64,000 nt of DNA, from assembly GCA_036927565.1 (NCBI GenBank), contig JAYESD010000002.1, forward strand, positions 146,141,167 through 146,205,166, written 5' to 3'. Shown here in pieces: positions 21,174 to 31,991 of this stretch. Under the pieces are notes generated by a model. The model worked only from the letters and a program-made list of their open reading frames with translations. It did not search any database and had not been told where the DNA came from. The position numbers were made by a program, and so were the translations under genes. Position 1 is the first letter of the stretch. The number at the start of each line of letters is the position of its first letter. The DNA comes from Tuctoria greenei. Lineage: Eukaryota > Streptophyta > Magnoliopsida > Poales > Poaceae.

Positions 21174-24100
21174 ATGGAGTTGGGTCTCCGTAAGAGCCGC
21201 TTGACGACCGAAAGTGACCTGAAGAAGGTTCGGGCCCTCATGGGGTGGTCCCCGAACTTCTTCAACCACCTGGTCCGAACCGGGGGAAAGCTCCCATTCG
21301 AGAAGGAGCATGCCGGCGAGATGGTGTACTTTTCTGCGTACGCCATGGTGGGGTTGATCCCAACTGTTTCCCCCTTTTTATTGATGCTGCTAGACTTCTA
21401 TGGTCTGCAGCTGTACCACCTTGGCCCCCACTCCATTCTTCCATTGTCTGTCTTCGTCCACTTCTGTGAAATGTGGGTGGGCATCCCCCCCTGCATTGAG
21501 CTTTTCCAGACCTTCTTCACCGTCCATACCACCGGGAGGAGTGATGAGTACCTTGGCTTCTACTACTTTGTGAAGCGCAAGAAGTGCCCATTCAAGTACC
21601 TCCGGTCGTTTCCCTCTGGAAAGTGGGACGATTGGAAGAAGGACTGGATAGTCATCCGAGTGGAGGAGCACGAGAAGCTGGAGCTGCCCGAAGGCCTCCC
21701 CAACATCGACTCTGCAGTCTAGAGTGAAGCTCAGGTGCTGTCGGATGCCTTCAACCCTGCTCTGACCAGGATCCGCCATTATGTGGAGGGAGGATTAACT
21801 CCTCAGGCGGTGTTTTGCAATTTCCTGGTCAACAGGTGGGCACCGCTGAAGAGGAGAGAAAAACTCGCTTGGTCCCTCAACAGTGTGATGGACGACAACC
21901 GGGTCGAGACCGGGCTGAAGTCCAACATGGAGGGGGCGACCTTGGATTTTCATCTCAAGAAGTTCCAGCACGACATCGACGTCGCGGGTGTTGACTTGAC
22001 CCTGCCACCAGCTTTCCTTCCTCTGAACGTGGAAGTACAGTTCTGCAGGGAGCTCTGGCGGATGATGCCGGCGCTTGACGACCTCGGTGTCATCGAGAGA
22101 CGATCGACTTCCAGGGTGGTGATCCCTGGGGCTTCTGAAGGTGGCTCCGCCCCTGCCCCGAAGCCAAGGACCGAAGTCGTTGGCAAGGGCAAGGAGCCGG
22201 CAGCCGAACCCTCGAGCCGGAAGAGGAAGCTAAAGCATGTCGACGGAAGGTCCGTCAAGCCTGCACCCTCTGCAGCAACTCCTTCTCCCTGAAGGGGGAG
22301 GTCTTCTACAACTGCGGTGACTGCACCTGCAGCAGTGTCTTCTCGGGGTGCTAGCTCCGGGCATGTGACTCCATTACCAGGGCCAGTTGAGGTCTCTGGG
22401 TCCGAAGGTCCTTCCCGGTTGAAGGGGGCCTCGACTAAGGAAATGCCCGCGGCTACAACAAGTTCCGGCGGGCCTTTTGGAGCTACCACGCCGGCGGCGG
22501 CCGTGGTCAGTACAGAACCCCTGGGACAGAGATTCCGTGCAAGCTGGTGCGGAAGCCTTCTGAGGTAATTTTAAATCTTTACCTCAGACAGTTGTTTTGT
22601 TGTAGTAACTGTTTTTTAAGTTTCTTCATCCATCATCTGCAGCGTCCCCAAGAAGAGGAGTGAGGCTCCGCCCTCAGCCACAGCAGCTGAAGCTATGAGG
22701 GCGGAGGCTTCTGCTCCTATCCTGGTGGCGCCCCAAGTGGTGGCTGATGCTGCGGCAGCTCCGGCGCCAGCTGTCGTGGTCATGGACCTCGAATCATCCC
22801 CCGAGACTCCCGTGGTAACGCCAGACCACAGGAGAGAAGATGCGCCAGCGGCACCTGCCCCGGAGGTTGAAGCCTCAGGTCTTGATGCTGAGATGTTGGA
22901 AGCTTCAGCCGCTAAGCCAGAGGAAGCAGTGATTCCGACCTCAGAGCTGGAAATTGTTGAAGCCCCGGTGGTTGAGCCGGAGGTTATTGAAGTCCCGGGG
23001 GAGCGAGCCGGATGTTGAGGAAGTCCCGACGATTGAGCTGGCTACCTCCAAAGCTCCGGCCTCAGAGCCGGTTGCCACTGAAGCTCCGACTGGAGAGCCA
23101 GTTGCAGTTGAAGACCTTCCGTTGGCTGAGCCGGTTGAGGTTGAAGCTCCGACCTCAGGGCCAATTGTTGCGGAGGCATCAACACTCGAACCCGTGATGG
23201 TCGAGGCACCAACACCCGAGTTACCAGCGTAGGAGGAGCCCAGGCCGGAGCCGGAAGTAGCCCCTGCTCCGGAAGTGATGACGTCGCTGGCCCCCTGCCT
23301 GAGGGGGCAAATGAAGACCTAGCGGCAGGTCCTTCGGAACCACTTCTGGAGGTCGGAACTTCTTCTGTAGGACCCTCCTCGATGGCGACTGAGGCTATCC
23401 CAGAGGACGGCCCTAGTGCCGTGGAGGCTCAGGGGATCACTCTTGTGTAGTGGGACCCAATTTTTGTAAGCGAGAACCCGCTGGAACCAGCGGAGGAGAC
23501 CCCAGCAGGTTCGGACCCTATTTCCCTGTCGTTGTCTATTGACAACGCTTGCTCCAGTCTGCGTCAAGTCCAGCTGGCGTTCTACCACGAAAGCAAGGCT
23601 CTTGAAGAGGAGCGCCAAACCCTTAGGCGGTGGCGTAATCGGCTCTACTTCGAGACCAAGCTGCCACAGTCGAGGCTAGCAGACGACAAGGAGTGGATCA
23701 AACAGGACAAGGTCCGCCTGGAATACTAGGGCAAATCATTGGATGATAGGGAGAGCTTGACTCGTGCCCTCGACACTCAATCCCGGGCCATTTATGAGCA
23801 GGCCAAGGCAACTAATAGTGCGGCTGATGATCACCAAGAAAGGCTTGAAGCCATTAACACTATCCTCATCAAGCGTCGGGAGGCACTTGAGGAGAGGGAG
23901 AAGAAGCTCGAAGACGAAGAGCAAAAACTCCTAGAGCTGCGGGATGATGTCGTGAAGAGGGAGGAGGTGCTCGCTGAAAAGGTGGCTCTGGCTGACAAGG
24001 GCCTCGAGGAACGCACCAAGAAATTGGAGGAGTGTTGCGTTGAGGTGGAGGAGAAGGCCTGGGTGCGAGGGCAGGAACTCTACAAGCAAGAGTGTGCCAT

Positions 24101-24677
24101 CGCTGCCAGGGAGAAGAAAGTTAGGGGCTAGGAGAAGGACCTGGTCGACTGCCGAAACAAGATCTACCTCCGGGAGGAGGAGCTCGGACGACTCGAGAAG
24201 CTGGTTGCTGAAAAGATTCAGCAAAATGCCAAAGAGGTTGAGCGCCTTGCTCGTGAGAATTATGAACTGGCAGCGGCCAAAAGATCCTTGGAGGAACTGA
24301 AGGGCTTGAGTACTGCAGACTCCCTACAGGTTTGGGAGTTCCTGAGCAAAGCCAATGATGCGCTGACACCAATGGGCTTCAGTCCCATGCGTCCGGATCA
24401 TTCGGAGCCGGAGCCGGACCTGGCGTTGCAAGCGTTGAGCTCGGCGGGTGACAAACTCTCCAAGGTGGGTGATGCCATCGCGAACCAGTTGGAGGCTGAG
24501 GGGCAGTCCCTGGCGAAGAACGTCGCAGGTTATGTGCTGACGTGCTACACCAGCCGGGATCGCCAATTTCCTCTGGACCCGGTGCTTGAATGTCCCGTCG
24601 AAGGAGAAGGTGAAGCCACCCGAGCCAACGTGTCGGAGGTTGCTCAGAAGGTCGCCCGGTTCTTCCATAGGGTCTAG
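21174..24677 (+). pseudogene. Antisense extra gene of the Tat element (transposon protein of unknown function, one intron)
   Basis: This gene runs opposite to gag-pol, between pol and the 3' LTR. The start at 21174 gives MELGLRKSRLTTESDLKKVR. The first 190 codons form a conserved globular region (FYGLQLYHLGPHSILPLSVF, then YFVKRKKCPFKYLRSFP) like the grass family named 'putative gypsy type transposon' (Pfam Transposase_28, from memory). A basic stretch follows (SSRKRKLKH, about 22220), then a Pro/Ala/Glu repeat region (EPVxVEAPT units, 22930-23235) and a long coiled coil (about 23560-24300). An intron at 22565-22642 keeps the frame. In-frame stops occur at 21720, 22290, 23458, 23727 and 24129. 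Paired frame changes fall near 22995 and 23292; the shifted stretch has its own TAG at 23230. The function is unknown. Similar antisense ORFs are reported in Grande-type elements. It is now a pseudogene. Confidence 0.78.
22565..22642 (+). other. Probable spliceosomal intron in the antisense gene (78 bp)
   Basis: The segment starts GTAATTTTAAATC and ends in a pyrimidine-rich CATCATCTGCAG, with high T content. Removing it joins AG to C (a serine codon) and keeps the reading frame used on both sides. Without removal the frame hits TAA at once. This supports expression of the plus strand as a spliced mRNA when the element was active. Confidence 0.72.
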
Positions 24678-25995
24678 GACCATCTCTGTAGCTCCCACTT
24701 GTATTCTCTCTTTTTCTTCCCCAATTTTTTAATCCCTTGTCTCCAGATGAATGAAATCCACAATTTGTTAATGAATTTCATTTTTTGTCTTCAACACTTC
24801 TGTCTTCACTTGGCCCCCTGGTAGATGTACACGATTTGATTGTGAACATGTACCAAGAGGATATTGTATTTTGTTGAAGACTCGTTTGTTTTGAACTTGT
24901 GGAGTGTAGGTCCGAAGTCTTCGATAGTGAAGGCCCCCTGAGGTTGTCAGAGCTCAGAAACTCCGACATTGACTACCGTTGGAGCTTAGTAGCTCCGGCA
25001 ATAGTCCCTGTCAACGCGTAGAGCATCGATAGTTAGCCCTTCGGGTTGTCGGAGCTTAGTAGCTCTGGCAGTGACCTTTGCCAACGCGTAGCTTGTCGGT
25101 AGCAGACTCCGCTTGTGGGGTCTTCTCACCATCTTTTATTCTGCGTCGACGGCTGGCCCCCATAGCTTTGCCGGAGCTTGGTTGCTCTGGTAATGCTCGT
25201 TTTCAATGTTTAACATCGATCACAAGCCACCTAGGGAGAGTCGGAGCTTTGTTAGTTCCGGCTTTTCTCCATCAATGTGGATTCTTTATTTTTCCTGCAC
25301 AATGAAGCCAAGAAAAATAGTAAAATTCACTCCTTGCCTATAACTTTGTTGCGGCTTACGATTCTCAAGAAAGTTTTAGGTCAAACACAATTCTGAATAC
25401 AACCGAATGCGTTGCCTTCTTTCTTCCAGATCCAATTGTACTTGGACCCGCCTTACTTCGGCCTGTCGGGGTGTAGGTAGAGTGGCGTACTTAGGGTGCT
25501 TGACCAGGCTAAGTCGATAGCACAATCCGGCCCTAGATTGGCTTTGCGGCATTCAGGTGAGTGGGTCATGAACAATATTTGAATCCAAAAGAATTGACAG
25601 TACAGCTCGAATTGTACATGAACTGGTCGAACTAAAATTTCTTAAGAATTGCACAACTTTGTTATAGACAAGAAAGAGAAAAATAAAAAATGTTGAGCCT
25701 GTACAAAATAAATGCACGCGGAGTCTGTTTCACATGAAGATGTCTTTCATTATAGGTCCGGGTACAGGGGAAACAAGTACACCCTTACGGTACGGAACCA
25801 GGCTAAGCGTGTTTCATTCCTTGTTTGACCCAGGGTAGCTAGCCACACTTTTAGTTCTGAGACTGTGACAAGTGTTGCATGAACTTTGCGGACCTTCTGG
25901 GAATGGTCCGGCTGTTCTCCCGGAGGAACTACCCGACTCTGTACAATGACTCTATAACATACACCTCAAGTTACTACAGACTCACCTCCGTGATA
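24678..25995 (-). other. Spacer between Tat integrase and antisense gene, with palindromic repeats
   Basis: No gene is seen. From about 24950 to 25280 four to five diverged units of roughly 75-120 bp carry the near-palindrome GTTGGAGCTTAGTAGCTCCGG or variants, several followed by CAACGCGTAG. It is the gap where the two convergent transcription units of the element end. Confidence 0.6.
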
Positions 25996-27208
25996 TTAAG
26001 TGTAGAACTTACGGAGGTGCTCAATATTCCAAGGAATTGGGAGAGGTGTCCCATCCCCGGTAGCCAAGCGAACGCTTCCGGGGCATGATACTTTAATCGC
26101 TCCGAAGGGTCCCTCCCAGCTGGGGGAGAGTTTGTTTAACCCTTCTTTGGATTGTATTCTCCGTAGCACCAGATCGCCTTCCTCGAGCAGTCGGTTGTGT
26201 ACATGCCGCTGATGATAGCGCCGAAGGGCTTGGCGGTATCGGGCATTCCGAACAACTGCTTGGCACCTTCCCTCCTCAAGGAGGTCTAGGTCTTCACGCC
26301 GGAGCTGGTCCTGTGTGGCTTCGTCGAAGTTCCGGACCCAGAATGACCCCAAGGTGATTTCCGGAGGAAGGATTGCTTTAGCTCCGTACACCAGGAAGAA
26401 GGGTGTCTCTCCAGTTGACCGGTTTGGAGTTGTCCTGTTGGCCCATAGAGTGGGCGGAAGCTCTTCAATCCAATTGGCTCCATGTTTTTTCAAGCGCTCA
26501 TAGGTGCGCGTTTTGAGTCCTTTCAGGATTTCAGCATTTGCTCTCTCGGCCTGGCCATTGCTTGCCGGGTGAGCTACGGAGGCGTAGCAAACTTGAATGC
26601 CGAGGTATTCGCAATATCCTTGAAATGCAGAGCTTGTGAATTGGGTCCTGTTATCAGTAATGATTTTGTTTGGGACTCCAAATCTGCATACAATGGACTG
26701 CAAAAAAGTTGATAGCAGATTTCTTGTTTATTGTCACAACTGGAGTTGCTTCCGGCCACTTGGTGAACTTGTCAAAGGCTACGTACAGGAACTTGTAACC
26801 TCCGACGGCTCTTGGGAAAGGTCCCAAGATGTCCATCCCCCACACAGCAAAGGGCTATGTAGGAGGTATCATTTGTAGAGGCTGAGCCGGTGTGTGAATT
26901 TGCATTGCATGAAATTGGCATGCTTCGCATTTCTTCACCAGCTCAGTTGCATCCTGGAGTGCTGTAGCCCAGTAGAAGCCATGCTGGAAGGCTTTACCGA
27001 CCAGCGTGCGGGAAGACACGTGGTTACCACACTCGCCTCCATGGATTTCTACGAGGATCTCACAGCCTTCTTCCCTTGTGATGCACCGTATTAGGACGCC
27101 ATTAGCACCGCACCGGTAGAGATCCCCTTCTACGAACGTGTATCTTTTAGCCGATCTGACTATCCGGTCGGTGGATACATCGTAGTCAGGAAGGATGTTG
27201 TCTTTCAA
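25996..27208 (-). pseudogene. Tat element integrase
   Basis: The integrase would join element DNA to the chromosome. The zinc-binding part is at 26860-27100 (HGGECGNHVSS, then KKCEACQFHA). A TAG near 26852 follows, where relatives have Trp. The catalytic core starts with VWGMDILGPFP (first Asp). A frameshift near 26700 leads to CRFGVPNKIITDNRTQF (second Asp) and NGQAERANAEIL (Glu), so the D,D(35)E triad is complete. The C-terminal part continues through WEGPFGAIKVS to LRKFYT and a stop at 25996. Nonsense and frameshift make it inactive as read. It follows the RT/RNase H frame in normal order. Confidence 0.9.
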
Positions 27209-27297
27209 GTAGCTCCGGATCTCCGAGATCCATGCATCGGAGCTAACTTGAGCATTTGAGTCTTGCGTGCTGGATTTCTCGGAGCTTCCGGCAGCAC

Positions 27298-29538
27298 CTA
27301 CGACCCTTGATGGCTGCCATGTAACAGGGCAATTGGGACCGTCAGCTTTGGGATGCTGATCTCGCCCCCTTCGTTTAGTTCGGCAGGCTGAGCTATGGGT
27401 TTTGACAATCTCCGGACAAAAGTTCTGTCAGGAGCTGGAGCTCCGGTTGACGCTTTCGTCGATAGTTCGTCGGCTTCAGCGTTGTGGACACGCTGGACGT
27501 GGTGGAGGTCTAGGACTTCGAAGTCCTTCTGAAGCCTCTGGACTTCAAGGAGGTAAGCAGCTAGCTGGAGATTATTGCAGGAGCATTCACCCTTCACTTG
27601 TTTAATGATGAGCTTTGAATCTCCCTTGACCAGCAGCTGCTTGACACCGTACGACAGTGCCACCTTTAGTCCATAGATGAGTGCTTCGTACTCTGCCATG
27701 TTGTTGGTCGCCTTGAAGTCAAGGTGTACCATGTATTTTACCTTCTCCCCGGTTGGTGCGTGGAGAAGGATTCCAGCTCCGGCCCCCTGCTTTTGCATGG
27801 AGCCGTCGAAATAGAGGGTCCAGTGAGGCTCAGTGAAGACCAGAGCCTTGTGTTCCGGCTTCTGCTCACTGGGGCCCCCAGGGTTTGATGGAGAGGGAGT
27901 CCATTCCGCCACAAAATCTGCCAATGCTTGACTCATGATTGCTTGTCTTGGAATGAATTCGAGATCGAAGTCGGCCAATTCCTCTACCCACTTTGCAATA
28001 TTCCCAGTTGAATTGGGATTATGCAAGATTGCTCGAAGTGGGTAAGAATTCACCACTGAAATCTTGTGAGCTTGGAAGTAATGGCGAAGCTTCCTGGAGG
28101 CGATAAGAACTGCATAGATCAGCTTATGCACCTCTAGGTATCGAGTCTTGGCGTCATGAAGTACTTCACTGATGAAGTACACTGGGCGCTGGATGGTCCG
28201 GACCCTCCCGGAGGGGCCCGAAGCTTCCTCTTCATTTACCCGGATCCTCCCGGAGGGATCCGGACCTTCTTCGGGGACCTCCGGGTCCTTGCTGGAGGGA
28301 CCCGGAGCTTCTTCTGAAGCGACCTCGACCCTCCCGGAGGAGTCTGGGTCTTCTGAAGTAACTTCTTGTGGACTCAAGTCTGGGAAATGGGACCTAGACT
28401 CGCTTTCAGGAACCTCCGGACCCTCCCAGAGGGGTCTGGATTCCTGAGTATGGGATGGTTCTGGTCTCTCCGCAACCAGGACCATACTGACGACTTCGTC
28501 AGTTGCTGATATGTAAAGCAACAAAGGCTCACCAGGGTTCGGAGCTACCAGAGTTGGTAGGGTGGTGAGGAGCTGTTTTAGCTCCTGGAACGCCTTTTCT
28601 GCTTCTTCAGACCATTGGAATGGTCCGGACTTCCTTAATAACTTCAAGAAGGGACGTGCCCGTTCCGCCAGTCTTGAAATGAACTGGCTGAGGGCTGCTA
28701 GACATCCAGTCAGCCTTTGGACATCTTTGATGCGGGCTGGTGGCCGCATGTCTTCAATGTCTTTGATCTTCGCCGGACTAGCCTCTATGCCCCGGTGATT
28801 TACGAGGAAACCAAGAAGTTTTCCGGAGCTAACCCCGAAGACACACTTGTCTGAGTTTAGCTTTGTGCGGGTGAACCGCAGCTTGTCGAAGACAGCCTGT
28901 AAGGTGTCAAGGAGTGACTCCTTGTTCTTGACCTTGACCACGATGTCATCGACGTACACTTCCACTATGTCTCTAATGAGTTCTTCAAAAGTTTTGTACA
29001 TAGCTCGTACAAAGGTTGAAGCTGCATTCTTAAGACTAAATGGCATGGCTGTATAATAGTACAATCCATCAACTGTGATGAAAGAGGTATGCTCTTCATC
29101 ATCCCTAGACATTCTGATTTGATGATACCCAAAATATGCGTCTAGGAAACACAGTAATTCACACCCGGTGGTGGAATCCACTATCTGATCTAGTATAGGT
29201 AGTGGGAATGGATCTTTTGGACACGCCTTATTTAGTGTTGTGTAGTCAATACACATCCGAAGCTTCCCGCCTACCTTGGGCTCAACGACTGGGTTTGCCA
29301 GGCATTTTGGATGGAAGACTTCTCGGATGAATCCAGCTTCGAGCAACTTCTTCACTTCTCGTCGAATGAAGTTTTGTCGCTCCACGGATTGCTTCCAAGG
29401 CTTTTGATGCACGGGCCGGGCGTGAGGGTAGATCTTCAGATTGTGCTCAATCACTTCCATTGGGATCCCAGGCATTTGTGACGGTTGCCAGGCAAACACG
29501 TCGAAATTAGCCTGGAGGAAAGTGATGAGCGCAAGTTC
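27298..29538 (-). pseudogene. Tat element RT, RNase H with an 86-residue insertion, and second RNase H
   Basis: A 733-codon open frame from 29499, continuing upstream in frame to a TAG at 29539. RT: GFIREVFHPKCLANPVVEPK, LRMCIDYTTLNKACPKD, LDAYFGYHQIRM, and catalytic VEVYVDDIVVK (about 28930-28960). The first RNase H begins LLLYISATDEVVSMVLVAE. It is split by an insertion of about 86 Pro/Ser/Glu/Gly residues (28193-28452), then resumes RPVYFISEVLHDAKTRY. Relatives I recall have no such insertion. The second, archaeal-type RNase H has all four catalytic acids in view: LYFDGS, NNMAEYEAL, VKGDSKL and HNAEADEL. This domain is the mark of the Tat lineage. The main frame is open, so the TAG at 29539 (KQE in relatives, now K-stop-E) is the nearest break. 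The frame ends at 27298, before integrase. Confidence 0.9.
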
Positions 29539-29545
29539 CTATTTG

Positions 29546-30141
29546 TCATTCAGTCCCCCCGATATACGGGTGGTCTGAGCGGCATCGGAACCGATTTGCG
29601 ACTTTGATGGGAATGTTGGTGTCACCACTTGGCTGCACACGAGGTGCAGAAGTCGAGCCTCGTTGACGAATGCTCGGGGGTTTTGGAGCTTGCTCCTGCA
29701 TGGAGTCCTCCTCATGTGCTGTAGTAAGTGCATGAAGTTCTTCCAGAGCGGTTACTCCGGCAGTGTGATCTCCACGGATTCGGAGAACGCCCACTGGTGT
29801 TGGAATCTTTAACACCAGGTAGCCATAATGAGCAGCTACCATGAATTTCTACAAGGCAAGCCTACCGAAGATGGCATTGAAAGGTAAGTTGATCTGAGCA
29901 ACGTCAAAGACCAACTTCTCAGTGCGATACTTCTCCCGGGTCCCGAAGGTAACGCGGAGAGTAATAGCACCAAGTGGGGTAATGGCTCCCAGACCTACTC
30001 CGGAGAAAGGTCGGGAGGGGTGAAGATCCGAAGGTCGGAGCTGAAGCTTGGTAAAAGCTTCAAAGCTTATGAGGTTCAGCCCCGAACCTCCGTCTACCAT
30101 AACATGGTGGAGCTGAATGTTATTGATGGTAGGAGATACCA
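29546..30141 (-). pseudogene. Tat element aspartic protease region
   Basis: The frame begins PTINNIQLHHVMVDGGSGLN, in which VDGGS is the Tat-type protease active site with the catalytic Asp. KLVFDVAQINLPFNAIFGR follows, the usual second strand pair. A TAG at 29849-29851 replaces Tyr of the usual ALYKFM block, and the reading resumes with FMVAAHYGYLVLKIPTP. A further frame change near 29600 joins it to the RT frame. A frameshift near 30150 separates it from gag. Confidence 0.82.
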
Positions 30142-31953
30142 TCAGGGTAACTGGCCTGCTCCAACAATGCTTCGAGGGCAGTCCGAAGCATCAAAAGTGA
30201 TGGCTGTGTCCATCCACTTCCAATGAGGCTCCACCCTGTCTGTAGGCGCTACAACGGCCATGTCCCGACACATTGTCTTAAGGACGTGGCGGGAGGTGAT
30301 GTCCCATGATCCACCAAAAATGGTGTTCATGGTCTTCCGACGCTCGTTCTCAGAGACGTCAGAATCATCGTCGACGGAGGTGTAGACGGCCTTCAGGATA
30401 TTTTTAGGATCTTGAAAACCTAACTCCTCTTCAGCCGGAGCTTCGTCAACTTTTTGTCTTCTTTCCCTCTGTCGGAAAGGAACTACTTCCCAACGCTTGT
30501 TGTAGTGCTCGACAAGGTTTTGGACCTCCCGGCAGTCTTCCAAACTATGGCTGTCCGTCTTATGAATTGGACACCACACCTAGGGTTTGCCACTGTCTTT
30601 AGAAGACGGTCGAGGTCGCTTCTCAGGGCGTGGCCCCCGGCCACCCGGAGTTGCAGCAGCTGCAGCATTAGATGCGCCGACCGAGGGCTTCTTCTTGCCG
30701 TTGGTATTTTTCTTCATTTTGCCACTCCCGGAGGTAGTGGCTTCGCCTTTGGAGGATTTCTTGCGATCCTCCGGAGGTGGTTTGGAGTGCATTTCACGGC
30801 CCTCCGCAGCTCTGGCACATTTGTCAGCCAAGCTAAAGAGTTCTGTGACACTCGTGATCTCCTTGATCGCCAGTTTCTCCAACATCTTCTTATCCCGTAC
30901 GCCCTGTCTAAATGCCACAATGACAGAAGCGCTAGAGATAGAAGGGATAGTGTTTCGTACCTGAGAGAATCTCTGAATGAATGATCGCAGGGATTCTCCC
31001 CCTTTTTGCACGTCTGCAAAAAGGTCCAGTTCGGTGCCTGGTCGGGTGTATGAACTCCCGAAGTTGGCGGTGAACTGTCGGCACAACTCCTCCCAACTGT
31101 TGATGGAGTTGGGTGGAAGGCTCATAAACCAGGACCGGGCAGTCCCAGTTAAAGCCACTGGAAAATAGTTGGCCATTACGGCCTCATTTCCTCCAGCTGC
31201 CAGGATAGCAGTGGAGTAAATCTGAAGAAATTCGACAAGAATAATGGTCCTGTCAAACTTCTCCGGCAGATGAGGCTGGAATTTCTGTGGCCACCTGACC
31301 ATACGCAGATGCATGGCCAGGACTGAACAGCCTCCTCCTACTCCTTCAGGAGCAGGAATGTCTTGAGCTTCTCATCTTTCACGAGCACGCTCGATATGGA
31401 CTCGGCCGTCTTGTTGACGGTATCGGCGATCAAGCTCTACCCGGAGGTCATGAGTTGAAAGCCTTGATACCGTGTGAGTGCATCGCGCCCCGAAGGGCAA
31501 CGACATCACTTGCTGTGACGCAGCACGTCTCCTGTTGTTGGAAATGTGCAGACCAAGTCTGCCAGACAAGGTCCATCGCTGCGACGGGGCCCGTACTGAA
31601 GGAGGAGGACCCTGGTTACTGATGCGGTCGGCTGCTACTGCAACCAAGTGTTCCACATCGCCCCTCCACTGCTGCATTGCATCCCAGGATGCATCCAGAG
31701 GTGGTGGGCGCTAAAGGAGAGCACGTGCTACATGGAGCGCGTGTTCCGGGTTGTCATGATTCGCTGACGCATTGATTGACGCCGGTGCACCATCGCGCTG
31801 CCCAGCTTGATTTGCTGGTGGAGGCGGCGGTGGTGGAAGTGTGACTCCTGCTGGAACTGAGGTTCCTGCTGGTGGCTGCATATTGGATGGATTGCCCCCA
31901 GCAGCTTGAACAGCAGGATGACCATTGGATGATTCAGCAGCTGAGTTCACCAT
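30142..31953 (-). pseudogene. Tat element gag
   Basis: Gag forms the particle shell. The ATG at 31953 (MVNSAAESSNGHP), 18 bases inside the primer site, is the best start. A Pro-rich N-terminus leads to a TAG near 31711 and a stop near 31374. Then comes the capsid domain: QPHLPEKFDRT, YFPVALTGTARSWFMSLPP, SWEELCRQFTANFGSSY, and SLRSFIQRFSQVRNTIP (Retrotrans_gag family). A Lys/Ser-rich basic stretch (about 30600-30760) should bind nucleic acid. After a TAG at 30580, WCPIHKTDSHSLEDC gives a Cys/His motif in place of a standard zinc knuckle. The frame ends at 30142 through a frameshift before protease. Confidence 0.87.
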
Positions 31954-31970
31954 TCTTGAAATCTCAGGCG

Positions 31971-31990
31971 CCCCCTTCCTGGCGTGCCAA
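31971..31990 (-). promoter_or_regulatory. Primer binding site of the Tat element
   Basis: One base inside the 5' LTR the minus strand reads TTGGCACGCCAGGAAGG, in the primer-site position and similar to the TTGGCGCGCCAGGTAGG type of many grass Gypsy elements. I do not assign the tRNA. Confidence 0.65.
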
Positions 31991-31991
31991 C

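Noticed and set aside
21390..22489. Long minus-strand frames opposite the antisense gene
   Set aside because: They mirror the plus-strand gene, which has domain structure, intron and family resemblance; the opposite frames have none.
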